Assembly: GCA_037157565.1 (NCBI GenBank)
Contig: JAZHRO010000063.1
Location: forward strand, 92,070,001-92,134,000
DNA from: Thalassia testudinum
Taxonomy: Eukaryota > Streptophyta > Magnoliopsida > Alismatales > Hydrocharitaceae
Direction: 5' to 3'
DNA length: 64,000 bases
The position numbers and the translations under genes were made by a program. Below the pieces are notes generated by a model, which saw nothing but the letters and a program-made list of their open reading frames with translations, was not told the DNA's origin and ran no database searches. Each line of letters opens with the position of its first letter. Within the stretch, counting starts at the first letter, position 1. Shown here one piece after another: positions 36,807 to 47,820 of this stretch.

Positions 36807-37698
36807 ACTACCAAGGCCTGTCCGATCCTTCCAAACTTGAATTCAACCAAAGAAACCCCCAATTTTCATCCCTCCTCCACCGGCCGAATTGGTCTTCAAG
36901 CTCCGGTGACTCTCCCAGCCTCCCCTCATCGTCTAACCTCAATACCAGCAGTAGACTCTTTCTCCTTGCCTTCTTCCACGTCAAGCAGCACCCGCCGATG
37001 CCCCTATCTCCATCCTTGCCGTCCACCTCTCATCGAAGCAGTTTCTTCCCCAACGTCGAACGCACTGCAATCAGCGTCGCCTCGACTCCCCTTCGTCCAT
37101 CAACTACCTAGATAAGCCCCTTACCTCTTCTACTTCATTTTTCATCTTAACCGCACCCAATTTTGAACACGCTACCGCCCGTTCACCATTATCCCTTCCG
37201 TGTCCGGCCACTCCTCCAGCAAAGCACTCCCATCGCTACACCGCTCCATATGCCTCGCCGACACTCCCACGAGCTCCGCCTCATCCATCTGCACTGAAAC
37301 ACCATCTTTATTTCCCATTCCCTCCACTCAAACGACCCCCCGAACAAAACCATCACCGACCACCTTCTTCGAGTCCATCCGACCACCATGCACCTTCATC
37401 CTCCACGAAACCACTGCCATTACATTTGCCAATGTCCGACGAACCTTCTGAGATGTTTTGACGCGACCGAAAGGCCTTATTCTCTATTTCAGGTTCTAGA
37501 CTGAACCTCTGCCACCGCATTGTCTTCTCCGATCGAGTTCATGGTGCTCTAGCTACGCAAGGTCCAGGTCTCCGCTTCAAGAGACATGGTTTCACTCCAG
37601 GACCCTCTCTAGGTCCTCAATTGGGGAATTCAAGGAGAGTTTCAATGCCAATTGGAAGATCCTCACAGCTGCAGGCGCATGCAAACAAGTAGGGACAT

Positions 37699-37718
37699 TT
37701 AGTCCCACATCGTTTGTG
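37699..37718 (+). promoter_or_regulatory. TAGTCCCA-hairpin in R5 LTR
   Basis: TTAGTCCCACATCG followed by TTTGTGG. CCACA and TGTGG pair around a 5-nt loop. A similarly placed word in R7 (63173-63192) pairs CAACTC with GAGTTG. It may be an RNA structure in the transcribed LTR. Function unknown. Confidence 0.45.
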
Positions 37719-38472
37719 GAAGAGCTGAGGCGCACACATAAATTTAATTTCTGGCATAGGCTTATCGCCTTAGCACGCACAGGGGGTGAGGTCCCCACAC
37801 GCATGCCTCACGTGCCTCGTCCATGACTTTGACCCCGTGGACCTGGTGTGCATGATTACTCACCTAACCTAAGCACTCCTTAGCTGCGACCCACGCCCAC
37901 AACCATGGTCCTAGGTGTGCGTGTGCCCGATAACCCGATATCCTTAGAAAGGCCCTAGGAAGGTGGAGCCTAAGAGAGAAAGGGAAGGAGAGATTGCCTG
38001 GGGTAGGGGGGTTTTGCTGCAGAGAATATTGGCTGACACTTAGCCAATTCAATAAGCCCCTCCATTGTGTGAAAAGGCTGAACAAAGAACAAGAAGAAGG
38101 AGAGGACCCACAGAACAGAGAAGAAGAAGAAGCCACATAAGAGAAGCAGAAGAAAAGAGAAGAGAAGAGAAAGAAGAAGAAGAGAAGGGGGAACCACAGC
38201 AGAGAAAGAATAGAAAGAAGAAGAAAAATCTTAGCATTGTCGCACAGGGCTAATTAAGACGTTTGATACTTTGATGGCATATATTTGAGACATTGATTTA
38301 AGTGTTATTTATGAGGAGTAATTGGTGATTTAAATTACCATTTTACTCCATTCTTTTTGCATATTGATTCTGACATTACTTTTATTGAAATATTTATTCT
38401 TGATTTAAATTGTGATCTTAAGCTTTAAATTCCATATTGGTCCCTATGTTCGACCTCGGAACCTTTTCAAGT

Positions 38473-38478
38473 AATAAA
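38473..38478 (+). terminator. R5 LTR polyadenylation-type signal
   Basis: AATAAA about 75 nt before the LTR end, conserved in the other LTR near 58139. It is the likely 3'-end signal of the element RNA. Confidence 0.4.
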
Positions 38479-38555
38479 ATTTATTTGTTTGAGCGCTATT
38501 TTGGCTATACTATAACACGACAATCTTAAAACACTGATTTAGCACGTGAGCATTT

Positions 38556-38573
38556 TGGCACAGTTGCCGGGGA
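38556..38573 (+). promoter_or_regulatory. R5 primer binding site (tRNA-Asp)
   Basis: TGGCACAGTTGCCGGGGA matches the tRNA-Asp 3'-end complement at 16 of 18 positions and starts 4 nt after the LTR end, as in Athila elements. Confidence 0.88.
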
Positions 38574-39682
38574 GTAACGGGCAATTTAGAATTCTTTATT
38601 ACAATTCCTGATTCAGATTCTAACTTGCTATATCTTTTTTGCTATGGTTGTTTCAGGAGAGATACATTGAAGGAAGATCAGTCACACAGTAAACACGCCA
38701 GGGGCAGGTAAGTTCTAACCACTCTCTCTCTTAATCCCCTCATTCTGAAAAGGTTAAAAGGAAAAAGAAATCAATTAGGGCCACTTGCATTCTATCTGTA
38801 GATAATTCATCCAGTTTCCTGATTTGATATATTTTATTTGGACAACAAATCCTGATTTGTGCACCCACTTAAAGCTTAAGGTATCTAGGGCTATCACATT
38901 CTTGTTTGAGCCCTAGGTACCACATTTGGACACATTAAATTGAACCAAATTAGAGTCAATTAAGGATTCTAGTTTAGGGCTTTTAGAGACACACTTGCTT
39001 AATCAAGAAATCATCTTTCCAAACAATGTGTGCCAAGACATTGATTGAACTGATCTATTCAAGCAAAACCCTAAAATCAGGCTCTTAAAGTCATTTGAAC
39101 ACTAAAACAGGGACCTAAGATTCTCAAAAGGACAATACAAGTGAAGTTGACCCACCTTGTTGAGTCAACCAATCTTCAAATTAGGTCACTTTTGCACTCA
39201 ACACATCTTAAAGTTCAAGTGAAATTCTAAGCACCCTTGCTCTTAATTAAAATTGGTAGACTTAAGAGGTCAAGTCCCCATTCTGGTCTACTTGGAACAT
39301 TAGTGATAAGAGAGGTCGGGTCGGGGAAACCTTGTAACCCATAGGGGCACTATACCGTGTAGGGGTCTTTGCGGGACTCTCCCTCTCTGGCTACCCAGGT
39401 AATTCTCAGGTGGATGGCTTCCTGACTAAGGGATATCATCCACCCTGAACCTCTATAGTCATCCAAAATTTTTGGGTGTCTTGATTGGGTCCATCACATT
39501 CTACCTCTCATTTACTCCTTCGATGCATGTTCGGGAGGAGGTCTCTAAGACCATCCTTGAGGCCTCCTTTAGTGACTCATTCACATCCAGGCTAAGCCTC
39601 GACCTCCTTGTTTGTGCAATAACCCAATCCTATTGATATCTCTTCCGATTCATTTGAACCTGATTCTCCTTCATCCATCATC
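38574..39682 (+). other. R5 leader
   Basis: About 1.1 kb between primer site and gag with no supported frame. It would carry packaging and translation signals. Confidence 0.6.
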
Positions 39683-41684
39683 ATGGCACAACCTGTAGAA
39701 GAAAATAATCTCGAAAATCAACTTCAGCGCCTCAATGATCTATTCCAAGCCTTTGTGAACCCACCACAGCATCCAATGATGCGAGATCACTACAATCCCG
39801 CTGTGGTGGCAATCGAACCTCGAGTACAAATCCCTTCTGAAGGTCCTAACACTGAACTCAAGCCCAATATGATTCATGCCATTACCAAATTCCATGGGCG
39901 TAATTTTGGAGATCCTTTCCAGCATATCAAACAACTCAAGCATCTAGCCCAGACCTTCGGGTCAAAAGCTCAAACTCGGGATGTTCTACTCATGAAAATG
40001 TTCTCCTTCTCTCTCATGGATAAAGCTACTCACTGGTACCAAACCCAAACGCGTCCAATCAACACTTGGGTGGAACGTCAATCCAAGTTTTTGAGAAAGT
40101 TCTTCCCTATTGGTCGGACAAATGCTTTATGGCACTAGATCACACATTTCACACAACAAGCAAGAGAACCACTTCACGAAGCATGGGATCATTTTCTGGA
40201 TCTCATGTGAAAGTGCCCCTATCACGGAGTTCCTAAATGGGAACAAGTCCAGTCTTTTTACCATGAACTCCATGAGGATATTAGATTATTCGTCAATGTG
40301 ACTTGCGGAGGAAACACCATGGGTCAACACGAAGACACCGTGTGGGAGATTCTCGAGAATATGTGCGAGAACTCCATCAATAATGAAGCCATGGGCATGT
40401 TCGACTGGACGAATGCTTGTGCATTGACGAATCCAAAGGGGTGAGACGCAGGGCCTGTCCCCTTCCATCAACTTGGAACTGATGGCTAGTCATCTTGATA
40501 AGGTCTCTATTATTGAGAAGAAGGTGGATGAGCTAACTCGACATTTGCAGCGAGCCACCTCTACACAAAACCCGTTCACACAACCACCCTTTGGCAGGGA
40601 GGCCGTGCACAACATCTATCACCAACCTTCTCAGGGAATGGACCCATATCCACCCTCGTCTGATTCTGGCTATGGAGGGAACTCTGGATCCACCTACTCT
40701 AGTTGGGGGAACTCTGAACCCTCATATTCTGATTTTCCTGAGGTTCCTTAGACCTGCGGGGACCTCAACGCCATTCAAAATGATCCATTCTCAAACACCT
40801 ACAACCTTGGATGGCGTAATCATCCCAACTTCACGTGGTCAGGCAATAATCAAAATCAGAGACCTCAATATCTACCCCGATCACAAGCTCCTCGTCCATC
40901 TCAGCCACCTTAGCCTCTACCTAACCCAACTTATCAATCTAGGCCAACTCAGACAGATCAAATGACTCTTATCCTTCAGACTCTGGCTGACATTTAGAAG
41001 ACAAATGCAGCTATGCAAAAACAACACAAAGACGAGATCACAGAGGTTCGCAATCGACTTGCCCAGATGGCAAATCCTTACCAACCTAGCACACTTCCTT
41101 CACAACCTCTACCTAATCCGAATAACATGCCAAACCAGAGGCGTGTTATGAACCAAAATCCCGGCCAAGCTCACTTTGTTTATCAGGCCCCTTTCACTCC
41201 ATCACCTGACGGGATGGAGGCTTCGACATCATATATGGGTTACCAACAGCAAGCGCCTCTTCTACCCACTCCAAACCAAAACTAGGTAGGATTAAATTCT
41301 GTTACTACTCGCACTGGTAAAATGACATAGGACCCACCTTATCCAAGCCAAACCCAGCCTGGTAATACAAACCCTAACCCAAGGATAGTCATTTAGGACA
41401 CCTCTATCCCAGATCAAGAACCTGGACCCATTCTAGAGGAACCATCTAAGGTTCCATTTCCTGAGGCCTTGACCAAGGGAAAAAGGATAACCAAAACTAT
41501 GGCACCTGAGGAGGACCTGGTTAAGCTCTTTGAGTAGGTCCATATAAACATCCCCTTGATGGATGCAATATGCCACGTACCGGCTTACGCACGATTTCTG
41601 AAAGATGTATGTACACTTAAGCGTAAGCCACGAACCAAAGATGGGAATCCGATTGTACTGTCAGAGTAAGCCAGCTTTTTCATT
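39683..41684 (+). pseudogene. R5 gag remnant (Athila type)
   Basis: Capsid protein of the element. The first frame (39683) begins MAQPVEENNLENQLQRL and contains Athila-like capsid words (MIHAITKFHGRNFGDP, MKMFSFSLMDKATHWY, FLRKFFPIGRTN and YHGVPKWEQVQ). Stops lie at about 40136, 40208 and 40442. The frame changes near 40445-40470 and the second half continues from 40473, with NTYNLGWRNHPNFTWSG, a glutamine-rich MQKQHKDEITEV stretch and a proline-rich tail. A CCHC knuckle was not found and may have been lost at the frame change. Most stops fit C-to-T changes of CAG or CGA codons. Confidence 0.85.
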
Positions 41685-44600
41685 TTGAACAAACTCCCGC
41701 CTAAGGCAAAAGACCCAGGCACCCCTTTGATCTCCTATGATATCAGTGATATACGATTTAACCGAGCTTTATTAGACTTAGGAGCCACCATACATTTGAT
41801 ACCCACATCCCTAGTAGACTACTTCGAGGAATCGGAGCTTAAACCGACTGAAATGACTTTACGACTAGCAGACCGATCAATTAAGTCACCAAAAGGAATT
41901 CTCAAGGATGTCATAGTTAGGGTGCATGATTTTTATTTTCCAGTGGATTTCATCATTTTAGACATGGAAGCTCCTGAGAATGTGAAGAATACACCGATCA
42001 TACTAGGGAGACCCTTTCTGGCCACTGCTAGGGCCAACATCAATTGTAAGGGCCAAATTTAATTAAATTTTGGGAGCAAGACACTAAAGATCGACATCTT
42101 TAAGTCCCAACAAGGAATTAAATGTGGAGTCATAGAACAAATTTGTGATATTGAAGTGGTAGTTGACAACTTCATTGAGAACCCGACTATTTTTTATCAA
42201 CCACAAGAGGATCAAAACCCGTAATTAGAGGAGCCTAAACTCAACTTAGACACACCCATAGCTCCTTCCTTTGCTCTCGACACCCATCCTGAACTACCCG
42301 CTACTGCTGAAAACCCAATTTTGGAATTAGAACCTCTTCTCGATCATCTCAAGTATGTCTTTTTGGGTTCCAATCAGACGTTTCCTATGATTATCAACTC
42401 CCGACTTGCACCTGATCAAGAAACACACCTGATTTCTATTCTCCAGCAACATCGAAGAGCCATTGGATAGACTCTTGATGACCTCACTGGTATCTACCCC
42501 TCATACTGCACACACCACATCTACACTGAAGAGTGTTCATGACCATCCCGTGAAATGCAGAGATGCCTGAATCCCAATCTACAAGATGTCGTGAAAAAGG
42601 AGATTATCAAGTGGTTAGATGCAGGAATCATCTACTAGATCTCCGACAGTCAGTGGGTGAGTCCAATCCAAGTTGTGCCTAAAAAGGCAGGGCTCACCGT
42701 CATCACGACTGAAACTGGAGAAGCCATACCAACACATATAGCAAACTCATAGAGAGTCTGCATTAATTACAAAAGACTCAATTTCTCCATGAAGAAGGAT
42801 CATTTCCCACTGCAGTTCGTTGATCAGATTCTCGAAAAACTAGTGGAAAATTGATTCTTCTGCTTTTTGGATGGGTACTCTGGTTACAACCAGGTCACAA
42901 TATATCACGAGGACCAAGAAAAGACCACCTTCACCTGCCCCTTCGGAACTTACGCTTTCCAAAGGATGCCGTTCGGTCTCTGCAATGCACCTGCTACTTT
43001 TCAGCGATGCATGCTTGCCATTGTCTCAGATATGGTAGGTGAGTACCTTGAAGTCTTCATGGATGACTTCTCTATATTTGGTGAATCATTTGACGATTAC
43101 CTCCTGCATTTGGTCCAAATCCTTAGGCAGTGCATCAACGTAAACTTGGTTCTTTCTTGGGAAAAGAGCCACTTTATGGTACCTGAGGGAATTATCCTGG
43201 GACATCTTATCTCTGAAAAGGGCATCCATGTTGATCGAGATAAGGTGAATTTGATTTCCAAACTCCCTATGCCTAACTCTGTCAAAGACATCCGATCCTT
43301 CATGAGGCACGTCGGTTTCTACTGTCAATTCATTCCTGATTTCTTGAAAATTGTGCGCCCCCTGACTAACCTTCTATCAAAGGATGTTCCTTTTGAAATC
43401 ACCAAGGAGTGTACTCAGGCATTTGAGATCCTGCGTGATCGAGTTACCCAAGCACCTATCCTACGGTTCCCTGATTGGTCTCAACCCTTTGAGATCATGT
43501 GCGATGCATCTGATTATGCTGTGGGGGCGGTACTTGGGCAAAAAATAGATAGGAAACCTGTGGTCATTTACTACTCTAGTAAGATACTTGACGAGGCTCA
43601 GTGTAACTATACAGTTACTAAGAAAGAGCTGCTAGCCATAGTATTTACCCTGGAAAAATTTAGATTGTATCATTTGGGTTCCCGTGTTATCATTTACTCA
43701 AATCACACTACTGTGAGGCATCTCCTTGCAAAGAAGGGTGCGAAACCTCGACTAATCCACTGGATCTTGCTGTTGCAAGAATTTGACCTCGAGATTCACA
43801 ATAAGGTAGGGAAATAGAATGTGGTAGTTGATCACTTATTTCACCTTCCTTCTAACATTATCAACCCTTCCGGACCTCAGTACTGTGCATTTTCCCGATG
43901 ACCACCTCCTGACTATCAGTACAGGACTTTCATGGTTTGCTGATCTAATAAACTACTTGGCATCACATCAGATCCTGTCCGATTGGCCAAAAGCCAAGAA
44001 GGACAAATTACTTTCTGATGCCAAATACTACTTTTAGGAAGACCCATATCTCTTCCGCGTTGGTGTTGATCAGATCATCCAACGATGTGTTTCGGAAGTG
44101 GAAATTCAGGACATTTTATCCTTCTGCCATGATCAGGCATGCGATGGACACTTCTCTGGTCATAAAATCACAGCAAAAGTCCTCCAGTGTGACTTCTATT
44201 GGCCCAAGATTTTTAAAGATGCATATAATCACTGTAAGGCATGCACTCGTTGCCAGACCTTAGGCAACATGAGCGATATGTTCCCTTTACAGCCGATTCT
44301 TGTATGCGAAATCTTCGATATCTGGGGGATTGATTTTATGGGACCCTTTCCTAGTTCGAACAGCTTCGAATACATTCTTCTCACCGTTGATTACATGTCC
44401 AAATGTATTGAAGCCATTCTGACCTAAACCAATGATCATAAGGTGGTTATCAAATTCATTCATTAGAACATCTTCTCTCGATTCGGGATTCCACGTGCTA
44501 TTATCTCTGATGGAGGGACCCATTTCTCAAATGCTTAGTTCAGATCACTGATGACCATGTACGGGGTGTCACATAGAATCTCGACTCTTTATCACCGCCA

Positions 44601-45216
44601 AACTAACGGTCTAGCTGAGTTATCAAATTGGGTGATCAAGAAAATCTTCTAGGTCACTATTCGACCTGATAGGAAAGATTGGTCATCCCAACACCTGAAA
44701 GCTTTATGGGCTTATAGGACCGCCCACAAAACCCAATTAGGCATGTCTCCCTTCAGATTGGTGTACGGGAAGGCATGTCACCTCCCCATCAAATTGGAGC
44801 GCAAAGCCTACTGGGTAGTATGGAACAGCAATCTCGATCTTTCTAAGGCAGGAACCCATAGAAAGCATCAAATGAGTGAGATTGATGAATTATGCTGTGA
44901 TGCATATGAGAACTCACGAATTTACAAAGAGCAGGTTAAGGCCTTTCATGACAAGCACATATCCAGAAAGAGCTTTTTCCCTAGTCAAAAAGTCCTACTC
45001 TTTGATGCCAAACACAAATTGTTCCCAAGAAAACTCAGATCAAAATGGATTGGACCATACCTTGTCCGATGAATCTTTGGAAATGGAGCTGTCGAAATCA
45101 GTCAACTCAGCCATGATTCAGAACCTTTTGTTGTGAACGGTCAGAGACTCAAACCGTTCATTGAACTCACCGATACAAATTTGGCTGATGTATCTTTTAC
45201 CCTCCATTCTCCCTAA
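41685..45216 (+). pseudogene. R5 pol remnant: protease, RT, RNase H, integrase
   Basis: Protease: LLDLGATIHLIP (Asp near 41775) and [30 protein letters not shown] and FMDDFSIFG (Asp pair near 43062). RNase [15 protein letters not shown] with Asp near 43503, KKELLAIVF, but YSNHTT where the family has an Asp (Asn near 43701, GAT to AAT). Integrase: HHCC finger ending CKACTRCQ, then Asp at 44332, Asp at 44509 and Glu at 44617 (DD35E spacing), with no chromodomain. The protease-to-RNase H frame is continuous through several stops. One frameshift near 43860 separates RNase H from integrase. The last frame ends with TAA at 45214-45216. Confidence 0.9.
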
Positions 45217-46837
45217 GCTCATTGTGCCCGGCTGATGGCGTTAAACTCAGCGCTTAACGGGAGGCAACCCGACATTTTGGAAAAACCCAAAACCCTTCCT
45301 GACACATCTTATGTTGAACTCATATTGCACTTTAGGGTTCATCCATTAGAACAACTGACTCCACCTCCGATATCCGTACCTGAGCTAGAAATCGTCCGCA
45401 ATAGTCACCCTGACCCATTCACCCACCCAACACCAATTCTAATGAATGATCTAAGCTGAACTCAAACCCACCTAATTTACATTGAGGACATTGCAAATCG
45501 TAGGCATAGGAGGGTATTAAAGTGCAAAATGCCATGAAAAATCACTTCACAAGAAAAGGGTTTCATTAAAAAGATCACATATTCCAAAAATACAAAAAAA
45601 ATAAAAAATTTTGAAAAAGAACAAAAATATGAGAGGACATTTTGATGGCATATCAGATTTTGAGGAGAAAAAGGGAGGAGATAAAAAAATGTCAAAAAGG
45701 AGCACAATTTGAAAAAAGAAAAAGAGATAGTCATTAGAAAAAGATTAAGGAATTGATTTAGTTCTAGATCAAATCAAAAGTAAGAAAATGAAAGGCAAAA
45801 GGTGGTAATGAAACAAAGAAGAGATTAGTAGGAATGCCGATTTTAGGGCTCTTGGGCTACAATCCTAGGCTTAAAAATTCAAGTACATGCTAAGATCTGG
45901 ATAGTCCTCAAGAGGTTGGGGAAAATGCAAAGCTTAAGCATTAGGTCTAAGGCGTAGGGATTATTCAGCCTCATTAACTGACCTCTGGTTTGCAGGACTC
46001 GGTAACCTAAGCACCCCAACCCACACACAGTCTAGTTCAACGCACCTAAGTATCAAAATCACATAAATGCATTAAACCTGTTCTGAAAAAAGTTACCTAG
46101 AATAGGAGCGGTTGATCAACACAAGTTGATTTGGACGAGTCCCCAGTGCGGAGAAGCGGGAAATTCCCCTCGAAGATGCATAATAACATATCGTCTCCTC
46201 GGTGCTTGTCTCCTAGGATATCTACATATCCTACTGGGGGCATGTAAGAACCTTGTGCTGGTTCAGATGCCATGGGTGGCATTATCTTGAAATGTCGATT
46301 GCCAGGGTCTGGATTTAGCTACAGAATGCCATGGGTAGGATTATCTTGAAATCTCAAAAGCCAGGGTTCTGGGGGTTTCCATGGGCGGTGCTATCTCAAA
46401 GCATCGATTGCTAGGGACCCTACGAGGATTGATGGTGGGGACTAGGAATCCAATACAGACCATGTTGTAAAGCTAATCCGAAGCTAGAAATGAAAAGAAA
46501 AGAGAGAGAAAACTCTCCAAAAATAAAGAAAAATTCCTCTATCTCTCTCTGACAAAAATGCACTGCAAACTGAACCTAGGCTAAAACATGTTATAAGCAC
46601 AGGTGCTTTAACCACGGAGTCCAATGAACCTTAAGATAGTTCCTGCGGGCTGTAGAAACCTTCGTGGCAGATGAGGCTAGAGCTAGTCAGGTCCGGATCT
46701 TAGTTGGTACTTGAGTACCTCTAGGTCTAATATCAGCATTCTAACCTAATCTATGAAAGGAAGCACACATCAAAATTCTAAGCATTAAAAGTTTTATGGT
46801 CTAGAATCAAAGTTAATACCTTGAAATTTTTCTAAGG
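45217..46837 (+). other. R5 post-pol control region
   Basis: Non-coding 3' interior with landmarks shared by R2, R4 and R6: GGGAGGCAACCC (45259-45270), CATTGAGGACATTGCAAA (45479-45496), an A-rich tract (45540-45760), GGTAACCTAAGCACCCC (46000), GGATATCTACATATCCTA (46217) and a threefold CCATGGG block (46268-46415). The 74-codon frame at 45235 has no recognisable domain. Confidence 0.7.
46268..46420 (+). repeat. Threefold CCATGGG...TATCTTGAAAT block in R5
   Basis: Three degenerate units of about 55 bp. Each contains GCCATGGGTGG-like and ATTATCTTGAAAT-like words and ends GCCAGGGT or GCTAGGGA. The same triplet is present, inverted, in R2 (12490-12620). Confidence 0.65.
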
Positions 46838-46864
46838 GACTAGCCAAAGCTAGGCATGGAGGTG
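46827..46864 (+). promoter_or_regulatory. R5 pre-PPT hairpin (decayed) and polypurine tract
   Basis: TTTTCTA, loop, TAGCCAAA is a weakened version of the TTTGCTA/TAGCAAA hairpin of R1, R4 and R6. It is followed by AGGCATGGAGGTG and the LTR start at 46865. Confidence 0.65.
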
Positions 46865-47815
46865 TGATGGGAACACCATCATGAGACATAACTAGCAAAT
46901 GTTGACCCAATTAAGTCAGTAAATGCTCCTACATAACCGCCAGAGAGTCACAAGTCACAGCATAACCATTCTAAGGGAAAAATAAGAAACTAGGGTTAAA
47001 GTTTGTAATTTTACTTATCATGAATGTAGTACAACCACGGGCTTTCTCAAGGGTTGAATGAAGGTCAATTGGTCTTAAAAAGATAACAAGTGGGTTAGAA
47101 CAATCAGAAAGGGTTTACACGTGTTTTGAGAATTAAATGACTTTTAAAACCCTAAAAACAGACCTGCTTAATGAACTGAGGTTTTGAACAAGATAAAATT
47201 CACCTAAGCCCTCTAAAATTGATAGAAAAATATTCTCTAGGGTTTGGAACCTTCAATTTGACCGTCAGAACTTATTTTGACCCAGAACAGAGTCACAGAT
47301 AAACATTTGCCCTAATTTATGTTTTTGCATAAATTACCCAGTCAAACATGGTCAAAACCAAAATCCAACTTCACCATTGGATTCCTTAGGTTCAAATTAG
47401 GTTTGTATCAAAATTTGGATCCAAGATGAGTTTGTCTTGACCTAGTTTGCAAATTGGTCCTGTCTACTTACATTTCTACCCTTAACTTTCAAAAACTTTT
47501 TAAATAGGGCCCCAACTTTATCATCATCTTCTTCAAAAAGGTCCCCACCGCACAGAACTCCTAATCCTACAACTCTGGCGACAATCAATCGAGGATTTCT
47601 CTTGATTGATTGATGAAACCTAAACAAAATTGAACCGGAGATTCCTCTTGAAATTCTCTTTCAATCAGACTAATTCTTGTGCTTCAAATATTTCCTAATT
47701 TCTCATGCGAACGCATGAAAAATTTGGGTTTCCAACTCCAGCGACGTTCCAAGCATGAAAGCTTGGCTTCCAAGATCTAATTGACCCCTTGATACCTCTA
47801 TAAAGACTCCCAAGG

Positions 47816-47820
47816 CCTGC
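47816..47820. repeat. R6 target duplication, left copy (CCTGC)
   Basis: CCTGC here and CCAGC at 56507-56511 flank R6. Joining them with one copy restores the length of the R5 5' LTR at this place (36816-36833). One mismatch is attributed to mutation. Confidence 0.7.

Larger units (their letters stand above)
35862..38552 (+). repeat. R5 5' LTR (2,691 bp)
   Basis: Starts TGATGGGAACACATCA and ends CACGTGAGCA. It is collinear with 46865-47820 and 56507-58218. It holds a TATA box, a C/T-rich segment with spurious frames (36756-37451), a CCACA/TGTGG hairpin (37704-37718), a GA-rich tract (38080-38230) and AATAAA near 38473. Confidence 0.9.

Noticed and set aside
38049..38253. Phe/Leu/Ser-rich and Glu/Arg-rich frames
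   Set aside because: Products of the GA-rich tract in the R5 LTR, with the same tract at 57780-57900.
42851..43328. Alternative frames over the R5 reverse transcriptase
   Set aside because: Shadows of the main frame that carries the [12 protein letters not shown] and FMDDFSIFG motifs.
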